Assembly (NCBI GenBank): GCA_949743895.1
Contig: CATJUX010000081.1
Coordinates: 1 to 11,409 of the forward strand
Reading direction: 5' to 3'
Origin: JANFXS01 sp022791155
GTDB taxonomy: Bacteria; Bacillota; Clostridia; Lachnospirales; Anaerotignaceae
DNA: 11,409 nt
How positions within the stretch are numbered: the first letter of the stretch is position 1; every line of letters begins with the position of its first letter. The position numbers and the translations under genes are program-made. The notes below the pieces were generated by a model. It saw nothing but the letters and a program-made list of their open reading frames with translations. It was not told the origin of the DNA and searched no databases. Positions 1-7,263 of this stretch are shown piece by piece.

Positions 1-2
1 AA

Positions 3-179
3 CGAATAGAAAATGTTGACAAATCATTTAAAAAGATAATGCACCTTTTGCCAGATGAATATCGCTATGAAAAAATCGAAGAGCGGCCATTTTCTTTCAG
101 ATTAAACAAACTGTTAACCACATTTCTGTTTTCTGTTGTAATCATTTTGGCCATTGCCAACATAATATTTGCCCATTGA
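3..179 (+). CDS. C-terminal end of an unknown protein with a terminal membrane helix (partial)
   Basis: The third forward frame is open from the window edge to a TGA at 177-179, giving the last 58 residues of a protein whose start lies outside. The first ~35 residues are charged and probably cytoplasmic (motifs such as LLPDEYRYEKIEERP). The last ~20 residues are a hydrophobic helix (LLTTFLFSVVIILAIANII) ending two residues before the stop, so the protein is tail-anchored or ends in its last membrane segment. The other two forward frames are closed by stops within the first 18 bases, and a strong terminator follows 14 bases after the stop; both support this being a real gene end. I do not recognise the family. 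Confidence 0.6.
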   Translation, partial: RIENVDKSFKKIMHLLPDEYRYEKIEERPFSFRLNKLLTTFLFSVVIILAIANIIFAH

Positions 180-192
180 ATTTTAAAATATT

Positions 193-230
193 AAATTCCA
201 ATCTGAATCAAAAACAGATTGGAATTTTTT
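193..230 (+). terminator. Rho-independent terminator of the upstream gene
   Basis: A perfect 13-bp stem pairs 193-205 (AAATTCCAATCTG) with 215-227 around a 9-base A-rich loop, and the right arm runs into a T tract ending at 230. It lies 14 bases after the stop of the forward partial gene. The complementary strand also has an AT-rich exit (A and T mixed, TTAATATTTTAAAA), so it may also stop transcription coming from lgt on the other strand, though less ideally. Confidence 0.85.
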
Positions 231-269
231 CAGCTTAACCAAAACCATTTTCCAATTTTTCATAAAGCC

Positions 270-1121
270 CTATTCAGTTTGGCCTCTTTTTTTCAAAAAT
301 ATATAAACCACAATTCCGAAAACAATCAAAAACGCTGACAACAACTGGCTCACAGCTATGCCCGTGTTTCCTATGATGAGCTGATCTGTTCTCAAGCCCT
401 CAATCCAAACACGGCCCAAACCATAGCCAATCAGATATAGCGCCCCTATTTGGCCATTGAATTTTTTGCGTCTTCTAAGCACCAAAAGAAATATAAGCCA
501 GCATAAGTTCCACAAACTTTCATATAAAAAAGTTGGGTGCACTTGTATATATTCAACTCCATTAACAATGACTGTGTTTTCGGCAACCTCCTTTGTGACA
601 TGTCCAACCTGATCTTTTATATATCTCATGGCAAAAATTCCATCTGTATATCCGCCAAAGGCTTCCCTGTTGAAAAAATTTCCCCAGCGCCCAATCATCT
701 GCCCCAGCATGAGACTTGGCAAAACTGTGTCGGCCATAACAAGAAAGTTTTGCTTTTTCACTTTTGAATATACAAAACCAGTGGCTATGCCTGCAATCAC
801 AGCGCCATATATTGCAAGCCCGCCTTCTCTGAAGGCAAATATCTTCATAGGGTTATCACGATACATTTCCCACGAAAATATAACATAGTATATTCTTGCG
901 CCAATTATGCTTAAAAATATGGCATACATGGCAAAATCCACATATATATCGGGATTCTGCCCAGAACGCTTTGCCTCATGAAGGACAAGAAGCGTTGCAA
1001 GCACAATTGCCATCCCTATTATAATTCCATATTTATAAAATTGAAAACCAAAAATTGTGAAAGCAACTCCGTTTAACTTTTCAATTTCTATTCCCAAATA
1101 AGGGAACCAAACTTCCGGCAT
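270..1121 (-). CDS. lgt: Prolipoprotein diacylglyceryl transferase
   Basis: Membrane enzyme that transfers diacylglycerol from phosphatidylglycerol to the lipobox cysteine of prolipoproteins, the first step of lipoprotein maturation. The 283-residue length fits the family. Visible signatures are the Lgt box GRWGNFFNREAFGG (residues 144-157, with Arg145 and Asn148 in the usual essential positions), HPTFLYESLWN (195-205), and GRVWIEGLRTD (236-246) near the end, set among about seven hydrophobic segments. The region REGGLAIYGAVIAG (98-111) aligns with the family GGLxxHGG loop but has Tyr where many homologues have the essential His. I chose the ATG at 1121 because AGGGGGGA lies 6-7 bases upstream; an in-frame TTG at 1127 would sit directly on that ribosome site. 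The gene starts about 21 bases after the ymfH stop, so it is the last gene of a ymfF-ymfH-lgt unit. Confidence 0.97.
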   Translation of the reverse strand: MPEVWFPYLGIEIEKLNGVAFTIFGFQFYKYGIIIGMAIVLATLLVLHEAKRSGQNPDIYVDFAMYAIFLSIIGARIYYVIFSWEMYRDNPMKIFAFREGGLAIYGAVIAGIATGFVYSKVKKQNFLVMADTVLPSLMLGQMIGRWGNFFNREAFGGYTDGIFAMRYIKDQVGHVTKEVAENTVIVNGVEYIQVHPTFLYESLWNLCWLIFLLVLRRRKKFNGQIGALYLIGYGLGRVWIEGLRTDQLIIGNTGIAVSQLLSAFLIVFGIVVYIFLKKRGQTE

Positions 1122-1142
1122 AATCAATCCCCCCTAAGCTGT

Positions 1143-2396
1143 TTATTCAACAACCGAAAGAACAGCTCTGTCAATGCTAAAAGATGACAAAAGCTCCTCA
1201 ATATAATCTTTTTCCATACATTTTATGGCTTCATATGCATCAAAAAGATCGCTGTTTATTGAACAAAGTTCTGTCTGTCCCATACAAATGGCATCAATGC
1301 CATTAAACCCGCGCACAAAACGCCCCTCATGCTTTCTTTTTATTCTTTCAAACACATCATCTGATATTCCTTTGGCTTTGAAACGCGCTATTTCTCTTAT
1401 TATTCCATTTCCAATTTTCCTTGGTTCTGTGCTTTGCCCCGAAAAAACGCTTAAACTCACATTTCTTCCCCACACATATTGAAGCCCCAAGGGCTGTGTC
1501 AGCATGTTTCTGTCAACCATAGCCTCATATATATGTGAGCTTTCTCCAGCTATAATGTCCAAAAGCATTTTATATCCATAAATCTTTTTGACATCATTTG
1601 TTCCCAAAAAATGCTTAAACCCTATATTAAAAACTGGTTTTGAAAGCTTCATATTTTTCTTTATAAAATTTCTTGCAACTTTTCCATCTTTTGAATATTC
1701 AGCCCTTTTCACATTCGAAACATTCTTTGTCAAAATTTTTTCAGCAATCTCACACACACTTTCAAGTTCAACATCGCCGCACACCACAATTGACATATTT
1801 TCAGGTGTATAAAATGCATCATATGCCACTTCCAAAGTTTTTGCGTCAATTTCAGAAATGCTTTTCCGGCTTCCCGCAATTCCATTTGCAACAGGATTTT
1901 TTCCATAAATGCGTTTAAGCATATTGTAATAAACAATCCAGTTTGGATCGTCATCATACATGGCAATTTCCTGCCCAATTATACCTTTTTCTCTTTCAAC
2001 GCTTTTTTCTTCAAAATATTTTTCAGTGACCATTCTAAGCAAAAGTTCAAAATTTTCATAGAAGTTTTCTTTACACAAAAAATAATAGGCCGTTTTGTTG
2101 GCATCTGTATAAGCATTTGAAGAAGCGCCATTTTTGATGAAAAGCGTGAAATAGTCCTTGTCTTCTTTTTGAAACATCTTGTGTTCAAGAAAATGCGCTG
2201 TTCCCATAGGCTGTGAAAAAATTTCACCATTCAGTTTGAATTTTATGTCTGAAGCTCCATAGTTGAACGAAACAACGGCTTGTTTTTGAGAAAATCCATA
2301 TTTAGGAATTATATAACATTTTGCACCTGAAGACAATGTATAAATAAACATTCTTTCTCCAACAGAGTTTTCTGTTTTGACTTTGAAATTCAACAA
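1143..2396 (-). CDS. ymfH: M16 family zinc peptidase-like protein, YmfH type (catalytic subunit)
   Basis: Predicted M16 (pitrilysin/insulinase) zinc metallopeptidase, about 417 residues. The inverted zinc motif HFLEH is present (His68, Glu71, His72), and the third ligand is probably the last Glu of REKGIIGQE (Glu143), a spacing usual for M16. The N-terminal pattern SSGAKCYIIPKYGF matches the YmfH group of Firmicutes, in which current family names link the YmfF/YmfH pair to 5-aminopentanol modification of elongation factor P; I recall that link from database naming and do not see it in the sequence. Start: a GTG at 2405 lies inside the ribosome site GAGGTGA, so TTG at 2396 (8 bases after GAGG) is preferred. 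An ATG at 2351 with GGAG 5 bases upstream is a shorter alternative. The ribosome site contains the stop codon of ymfF, so translation of the two genes is probably coupled. Confidence 0.92.
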   Translation of the reverse strand: MLNFKVKTENSVGERMFIYTLSSGAKCYIIPKYGFSQKQAVVSFNYGASDIKFKLNGEIFSQPMGTAHFLEHKMFQKEDKDYFTLFIKNGASSNAYTDANKTAYYFLCKENFYENFELLLRMVTEKYFEEKSVEREKGIIGQEIAMYDDDPNWIVYYNMLKRIYGKNPVANGIAGSRKSISEIDAKTLEVAYDAFYTPENMSIVVCGDVELESVCEIAEKILTKNVSNVKRAEYSKDGKVARNFIKKNMKLSKPVFNIGFKHFLGTNDVKKIYGYKMLLDIIAGESSHIYEAMVDRNMLTQPLGLQYVWGRNVSLSVFSGQSTEPRKIGNGIIREIARFKAKGISDDVFERIKRKHEGRFVRGFNGIDAICMGQTELCSINSDLFDAYEAIKCMEKDYIEELLSSFSIDRAVLSVVE

Positions 2397-2406
2397 TATA
2401 ATCACC

Positions 2407-3621
2407 TCACATCAAAAAATACTCCAGCTCGCAGTTCAGGCATTCGGCCATTTGCTTCACTTCTTCTGACTTCACTTCCTTTATTCCGCTTATCAGTTTT
2501 TCAGGCGAGTCATGTATTCCCAAAAGCCTCATTGAAAAACTATAATTTATCATATCAACCGGGTTGTCAAACACGCTTTCAAAACGCTTGAAAAGGCTTT
2601 TGCGCGCCTCCAAAAGTTTTTCATAAGTTATATCACACTTAAGCTCATCAACAGAATTTTTTATGATTTCAGAAACATTTTCATATTCCTTTTTGTCTAT
2701 TCCCGCCTCAACAACCATAATCATTTTATGCTTGTCAACACTTGAACTTATTGAATAGCAAAGTCCCTTTTTTTCTCTCACTTTTGAAAAAAGCAAACTC
2801 TCTCCGCCACCACCGATTATCTCATTCAACACAGAAAGGGCCAAAACGTTCTTTTTGTCTGCAATTTTGCCAGTTGAAAAACACATGCAAAGTTTTCCCT
2901 GATTCAGCCCCTGTTCCTCTCTGACTTTTTTGCTTCCCCCAAATTTAGGCAAAAAACATTCCTCCGGTATCCTTTTCACATTGCTTCTTGTCCGGCCAAA
3001 CAATCTTTCATTTTTTCTTCTCACAATTTCAGCATCTTCATTTCCAACAAAATATATGTCTATAACTCCTGTTTCCATAAGCTTGTCATAATATTTTTTA
3101 ACAGCTGCCGACTTGAGCGCCGCGGCTTCATAGGCACGGCCCAATGCCGGCACACTGTAGGCTCCGTTTTCTGTTTCAGACGCCATTCTTTCAAGCGCAT
3201 AATCTTCCTTAACATCTTTCACAGCTTCAATTTCAGCATAAAGACGGCGTTTTGCATTCTCAAACCCCAAACCATAGAAGTGTTTAGGATAATACAAAAT
3301 TTCCTTCAAAAAATCAAAGCTATCTTCAAAGCATTCTCCAACGCAGTCAAAAAAAATATAAATCAACTGCCTGTTTCCTTTTTTCACAATTGATACATCA
3401 AAAACAGCACCATACATTTCCTCAAGTTTTGCAGCAAGCGCTTTCTGCGTTGGATATTTGCGGCTTCCAGATTTCATTATGTGGGCACACAGCGCCGTTT
3501 TTGCAGCTGTTTCTTCTTTCATTTCAGCCGAAATCAAAATTGCCATAGTGTTTGTTTTGAACTTGTTTGTTTTGAAGTGATGAAGATAGACTCCATCATT
3601 AATTTCAAATGTTTTGAACAT
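2407..3621 (-). CDS. ymfF: M16 family peptidase-like protein, YmfF type (non-catalytic partner)
   Basis: A 404-residue M16-fold protein with no HxxEH zinc motif anywhere, as expected for the inactive partner of an M16 pair. The N-terminus (DGVYLHHFKTNKFKTNTMAI) matches the YmfF pattern, and SKVREKKGLCYSISSS (279-294) is the Arg/Tyr-containing segment that in M16 pairs completes the active site from the non-zinc subunit. The likely role is to form a heterodimer with the YmfH-type protein encoded immediately downstream. The start is ATG at 3621 with AAGGGGA 8 bases upstream. The gene heads the minus-strand unit, and its TGA at 2407-2409 overlaps the ribosome site of ymfH. No promoter is clear in the AT-rich spacer upstream. 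Confidence 0.9.
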   Translation of the reverse strand: MFKTFEINDGVYLHHFKTNKFKTNTMAILISAEMKEETAAKTALCAHIMKSGSRKYPTQKALAAKLEEMYGAVFDVSIVKKGNRQLIYIFFDCVGECFEDSFDFLKEILYYPKHFYGLGFENAKRRLYAEIEAVKDVKEDYALERMASETENGAYSVPALGRAYEAAALKSAAVKKYYDKLMETGVIDIYFVGNEDAEIVRRKNERLFGRTRSNVKRIPEECFLPKFGGSKKVREEQGLNQGKLCMCFSTGKIADKKNVLALSVLNEIIGGGGESLLFSKVREKKGLCYSISSSVDKHKMIMVVEAGIDKKEYENVSEIIKNSVDELKCDITYEKLLEARKSLFKRFESVFDNPVDMINYSFSMRLLGIHDSPEKLISGIKEVKSEEVKQMAECLNCELEYFLM

Positions 3622-3742
3622 TTTTTCGTCCCCTTAAAAATTTTATTCAAAATTATCTTTCCCAAAGGCTAAAAAATAAATGCCAAAAATAATTTAATCA
3701 GCAAATTTTGTGTTTATATTTTTATATAAAATTAAATCTCTA

Positions 3743-3771
3743 TTGAAATTTTATTCAAAAAGTTGTAATAT
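3743..3771 (+). promoter_or_regulatory. Sigma-A-type promoter for the chemoreceptor gene
   Basis: TTGAAA (3743-3748, five of six consensus bases) and TAATAT (3766-3771, four of six) are separated by exactly 17 bases in the divergent spacer. Transcription would start near 3778, leaving a leader of about 50 bases before the ribosome site GGGGGA at 3818-3823. No sigma-D/28-type flagellar promoter was seen nearby. Confidence 0.6.
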
Positions 3772-3830
3772 GTAAAAGACAGGCAATATTATCATTCAAA
3801 AAATCAAACTGTTTTACGGGGGAATCTATT

Positions 3831-5501
3831 ATGCTAAAAAATCTAAAAGTAAGAACAAAGCTACTCGTTTCTTTTGGTGTTATTATCATTCTTTATTTGA
3901 TAGCGGTTGTCTTTTCTCTGTCAAGCTCAAAAAGCATCTCAAACAACCTTGAAGATTTCTATACCGACTCATATCCCGCCGTAAGATTTTCAAACAAATC
4001 TCAGGCAACGGCTTTAGATGTTGAGCTTGAGGTATACAAAGCATATCAAAACATTGACAGCTCATCAATTCAAAGCTACATTGACAATATTAATACAAAA
4101 TCTGCTGAATTGAACAACTCCATTAAAAATCTTCAGGAAGTGTTCAAAGATGAACCTGCTACATTGCAAAAAGTCAACGATGCATTCGCAGCAGTTGAAC
4201 CGCTTCAAAAAGAAGCCATTGGATATATAACTTCAGGAGACAAAAATAATGCTTCAAAAATTATTGAAGGTGACTATGCCAACGCATGCACAACCCTTCA
4301 AAATTCTCTTGTTGAACTCACTTCATCTTCAACTATACGCGCCACAAATTCATATGAAGACAGTGTTGCTGCTGAAAGGCTCAGTTTCTTTGTTATGATA
4401 ATTTTAGCCATTATAAGCGTTATATTAACTATAATGCTCGTAATATCTGTTACAAAAGGACTCAGGGTTCCTATTTCCGAGATAGAAGCCGCCGTCAAAG
4501 AAATGGCAAAAGGCAACATGAAAAGCGAAGTTACATATCAGTCTAACGACGAACTTGGAAGTTTAGCTGAAAATCTGCGTTTTGTGCTCAGCACACTTTC
4601 TGAATATATACATCACATATGTTCACGCCTTGATTCGCTTGCAAACGGCGACTTCAGCGTAAGCATGGATATGGACTATCTTGGCGAATTCAAGTCGATT
4701 CAAACTTCAGGAAACCAGATTATAGATTCACTTAACAGCACTATGGGACAAATTCAACACGCTTCTGTTCAGGTTTCAGGAAGTTCCGAACAAGTTTCAA
4801 GCGGCGCTCAGGCCCTTAGCCAAGGTGCAACCGAACAGGCAAGTTCTGTTGAGGAACTGGCAGCCACTATAAACGATCTTTCAAATCAGGTGAGCAACAC
4901 AGCCCAAAATTCGAGAGCTGTAAATGAGTTGATTGACACAACATCTGCTGTCATTGAAAAGAGCGGAAAACAGATGCAGCAAATGATGGAAGCCATGACA
5001 AAGATTAATGACAGCTCATGTGAAATTGAAAAAATCACAAAACTTATTGAAGACATAGCTTTCCAAACAAATATCCTTTCATTGAATGCATCTGTAGAAG
5101 CCGCACGTGCCGGTTCTGCCGGAAAGGGCTTTGCCGTTGTTGCTGATGAAGTTGGAAGCCTTGCTGCAAGAAGTGCCGAAGCTGTCAAAGACATAGCTGT
5201 TCTTATTGGCAACTCTTCTGAAGCCGTTGCCAACGGAAACCAAATTGCTCATGATACATATAAATCTCTTGAGGAAATTGTTGAATATTCAAAGAAAATC
5301 TCTGAGAACATGGCCAAAGTTACAGAAGCATCTGACATGCAGGCCGAAGGAATTTCACAAGTTACAATTGGAATTGATCAAATTTCTTCAGTTGTTCAAA
5401 CAAACTCTGCAACGGCAGAGGAAAGTGCTGCAGCCAGTGAGGAACTGTTTGGACAATCAAGCATACTCAAAGAACTTGTTAGCAAGTTCAAACTTAAATA
5501 A
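3831..5501 (+). CDS. Methyl-accepting chemotaxis protein with extracellular four-helix-bundle-type sensor
   Basis: Membrane chemoreceptor of 556 residues that would control CheA/CheW signalling to the flagellar motor. Layout: membrane helix 1 (about 11-30), extracellular helical sensor (31-184) of four-helix-bundle type, membrane helix 2 (185-207), HAMP linker (208-262), a second HAMP-like segment (about 263-305, LDSLANGDFSVSMDMDYLGE), then the long cytoplasmic coiled coil. The hairpin tip is at 403-447 (IAFQTNILSLNASVEAARAG and GKGFAVVADEVGSLAARSAE). The usual EVR of the tip reads EVG here. There is no C-terminal NWETF-like tether, as is normal for Firmicute receptors. The start is ATG with GGGGGA 7 bases upstream. 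The gene is monocistronic, with its own promoter and terminator and no che genes next to it. The ligand cannot be told from the sequence. Confidence 0.96.
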   Translation: MLKNLKVRTKLLVSFGVIIILYLIAVVFSLSSSKSISNNLEDFYTDSYPAVRFSNKSQATALDVELEVYKAYQNIDSSSIQSYIDNINTKSAELNNSIKNLQEVFKDEPATLQKVNDAFAAVEPLQKEAIGYITSGDKNNASKIIEGDYANACTTLQNSLVELTSSSTIRATNSYEDSVAAERLSFFVMIILAIISVILTIMLVISVTKGLRVPISEIEAAVKEMAKGNMKSEVTYQSNDELGSLAENLRFVLSTLSEYIHHICSRLDSLANGDFSVSMDMDYLGEFKSIQTSGNQIIDSLNSTMGQIQHASVQVSGSSEQVSSGAQALSQGATEQASSVEELAATINDLSNQVSNTAQNSRAVNELIDTTSAVIEKSGKQMQQMMEAMTKINDSSCEIEKITKLIEDIAFQTNILSLNASVEAARAGSAGKGFAVVADEVGSLAARSAEAVKDIAVLIGNSSEAVANGNQIAHDTYKSLEEIVEYSKKISENMAKVTEASDMQAEGISQVTIGIDQISSVVQTNSATAEESAAASEELFGQSSILKELVSKFKLK

Positions 5502-5513
5502 TCATAAAAAACT

Positions 5514-5541
5514 AACCACGCGATAAACGCGTGGTTTTTTT
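5514..5541 (+). terminator. Rho-independent terminator of the chemoreceptor gene
   Basis: AACCACGCG (5514-5522) pairs perfectly with CGCGTGGTT (5528-5536) around the loop ATAAA, followed by T5537-5541. It begins 13 bases after the TAA stop of the chemoreceptor. Confidence 0.95.
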
Positions 5542-5797
5542 ATTGAACAACAAAATTTTTTTCCATCATTTCAAAACAATTTCTTTCAAAACAGAATCTT
5601 TTTGCAAGAAAGTTTCAGTGAAGAATTTTGTCCAAAGGTTCAAATTTGATAGTTAAACAAATTTTCACATATCAAAAATGAAGTTTATGCTTTTCCAAAC
5701 AAAACATTATATAGCTCACCGTTTCAAATTCACAGTTTAATAGACTTCAACGGTCTATATCAGCGCTCTGCAAAACCTTGGACAGCACATGTTCAAT
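5542..5797. other. AT-rich intergenic stretch with no recognised gene
   Basis: These 256 bases separate the chemoreceptor terminator from the convergent end of the HAD phosphatase gene. They contain a short direct repeat (TTTCAAAACA twice between 5569 and 5593), a weak 6-bp hairpin at 5740-5758 without a T tract, and only very short ORFs without ribosome sites. I see no RNA gene, and no clear terminator for the minus-strand gene. Confidence 0.5.
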
Positions 5798-6571
5798 TCA
5801 AATTGGAATGTCCCCAACACCGTTTAATATAAGCCGCGGCCTGAATGGATAGTTGTTTATGTTTTGCATTGTTGTCACACCCGTCAGAACAAGAACAGAG
5901 TCCAAACCACTCTCAATCCCCGCTATTATGTCTGTGTCCATTCTGTCACCTATCATAACAGCCTCGTCAGAATGCACACCCAACATTTTTATGCCCGTGC
6001 GCATCATAAGCGGATTCGGTTTCCCCACATAATAAGCAGTTTTTCCAGTTGTAATTTCAATTGGTGCGACAAGCGCACGACATGCTGGAACTATTCCGGT
6101 TTCTGAAGGCCCTGTGAGATCAGTGTTTGTTCCTATCAACTTTGCCCCATTCATCACAAGCCTCATAGCACGGCATATTTTTTCATAGCTATATGTGCTT
6201 GTTTCCCCAACAACAACATAATCCGGGTCAACATCATTTATTGTGATTCCAGAATCATGCAGAGCATTAAACAGTCCGGCATCTCCTATCACATATGCAC
6301 TGCACCCCGGATTTTGCCCGCTTATAAATTTTGCAGTGGCAAGAGCGCTTGTATAAAAATGGCTCTCGTTGACATCAAGCCCCATTCGGCTGAGTTTTTG
6401 CTGCAATTCTTTGGGCGACTTTCCGCTTGCATTTGTCAGAAAAAGAAACTTTTTGTTTTCTTTATACAACCATTTAACAAATTCTTTAACTCCCGGAAGC
6501 AGATTGTCGCCATGATATATTACTCCATCCATGTCACATATAAATCCCTTTTTGCTTCTAAGTAAATCCAT
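5798..6571 (-). CDS. HAD-IIA (NagD/PNPPase-type) phosphatase
   Basis: Predicted cytoplasmic sugar-phosphate or nucleotide phosphatase of the HAD superfamily, subfamily IIA, 257 residues. All four HAD motifs are present: DMDGVIY with nucleophile Asp13 and acid/base Asp15; TNAS (46-49); Lys184 in GKPNP; and GDRMDTD (208-214) for Mg2+ binding. The long insert between motifs II and III is the C2 cap typical of NagD/AraL/pyridoxal phosphatase-like enzymes, and it decides the substrate, which cannot be read here. The start is ATG at 6571, with GAGGTGA 5 bases upstream; a TTG 11 codons earlier has no ribosome site. It lies about 68 bases downstream of the interrupted deacetylase gene on the same strand and could be co-transcribed with it. 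Confidence 0.93.
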   Translation of the reverse strand: MDLLRSKKGFICDMDGVIYHGDNLLPGVKEFVKWLYKENKKFLFLTNASGKSPKELQQKLSRMGLDVNESHFYTSALATAKFISGQNPGCSAYVIGDAGLFNALHDSGITINDVDPDYVVVGETSTYSYEKICRAMRLVMNGAKLIGTNTDLTGPSETGIVPACRALVAPIEITTGKTAYYVGKPNPLMMRTGIKMLGVHSDEAVMIGDRMDTDIIAGIESGLDSVLVLTGVTTMQNINNYPFRPRLILNGVGDIPI

Positions 6572-6639
6572 ATATTTCACCTCTTTAGTTCTTAATAAGT
6601 TCAAAACAAGTTTATAAAATTGTGGAAAACATCGAACAT

Positions 6640-7239
6640 TCAGTTCAAGCTCGCAGTTGTGTCATTAATTTTTTGTCTTCCCTCATGATCCATATAAAAA
6701 TTGTCTCTATGTATTAAACCGCTTATAGGGACAATTTCATATCCCTTCTCTTTGAGCCCTTTTATTATGCCATCCAGAACTTGTGGCGTATATTTTGCGT
6801 CATTATGAAACAATATTATTGAACCGTTTCCAAGGTGTTTGTGATTAAGCACTTGACTCATTTCATGCTCAGTTCCCAACTCTTTCCAGTCAAGGCTGTC
6901 AACATCCCATTGTATTGTGTAATAGTCAAGCTCTGTTGCAGCCTCGATAACATTGTTGTTATATTCCCCAAACGGCGGCCTGAACAGTTCCATTTCATAT
7001 CCAGTTAGATTTTTGACCTTTTCATGCGTGTCTATAAGCTCTTTTTTTATCTGTTCTTTGGAAAGCTGGCTCATATGCGGATGCGTTGCCGAATGATTCC
7101 CCAAGTCGTGGCCATCCATAGCAATTTTTTTGACTTCTTCAGGATAATCATCAACCCAATATCCACACATAAAAAATGTTGTTTTCACATCATTTTCTTT
7201 CAGTATACGCAGCAATTCATCTGTGTCATCTGCTCCCCA
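6640..7239 (-). CDS. Polysaccharide deacetylase (CE4), 3' portion only; gene interrupted by the recombinase element
   Basis: The frame encodes most of a carbohydrate esterase family 4 domain (NodB homology). Counted from the Trp codon at 7239, the metal-binding motif NHSATHPHM holds His49 and His53, RPPFGEYN is at 87-94, DVDSLDW at 112-118, and LFHND at 143-147 with its catalytic His145. The first motif (FDDG, or FDxxWG in the PdaB/YlxY-like branch) is missing: homology begins at WGADDTDELL, exactly where the catalytic Asp should lie a few residues upstream. The frame is open only back to a TGA at 7264-7266, and the possible TTG at 7215 has no ribosome site. With no catalytic Asp, signal peptide or start, this part cannot be functional as it stands. 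The recombinase gene ends about 20 bases upstream of the homology. I infer interruption by that element; loss of the 5' part would look the same. Confidence 0.88.
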   Translation of the reverse strand, partial: WGADDTDELLRILKENDVKTTFFMCGYWVDDYPEEVKKIAMDGHDLGNHSATHPHMSQLSKEQIKKELIDTHEKVKNLTGYEMELFRPPFGEYNNNVIEAATELDYYTIQWDVDSLDWKELGTEHEMSQVLNHKHLGNGSIILFHNDAKYTPQVLDGIIKGLKEKGYEIVPISGLIHRDNFYMDHEGRQKINDTTASLN

Positions 7240-7263
7240 TGGTGATACTACATATGGACTATG
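7231..7263. other. Probable element/host junction (attachment site) inside the deacetylase gene
   Basis: Reading the minus strand, the recombinase stop TAG (7261-7259) is followed by about 20 bases, and then deacetylase homology starts at TGG GGA GCA GAT (7239-7228). Large serine recombinases usually sit next to one of their own attachment sites, so the crossover should lie here, most likely around ATGGGGAGCA (7240-7231). The exact core cannot be set without the other junction. Confidence 0.55.

Noticed and set aside
537..888. Forward ORFs opposite lgt
   Set aside because: Antisense to strongly conserved lgt codons, without ribosome sites or family-like sequence.
4886..5233. 115-codon reverse ORF opposite the chemoreceptor signalling domain
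   Set aside because: Ala/Ser-rich sequence mirrors the conserved receptor codons; no ribosome site.
5569..5593. Direct repeat TTTCAAAACA as a start of a CRISPR-like or iteron array
   Set aside because: Only two short copies in AT-rich sequence, with no further units and no regular spacing.
5678..5740. 20-codon forward ORF in the gap after the chemoreceptor
   Set aside because: No ribosome site and no recognisable sequence; expected by chance in AT-rich DNA.
5740..5758. Hairpin ATAGAC/GTCTAT as terminator of the NagD-type gene
   Set aside because: Only 6 bp, AT-rich, no T tract on the minus strand.
6572..6604. Eleven-codon N-terminal extension of the NagD-type phosphatase from a TTG
   Set aside because: No ribosome site for the TTG, whereas the internal ATG at 6571 has GAGGTGA at good spacing and gives the usual family N-terminus.
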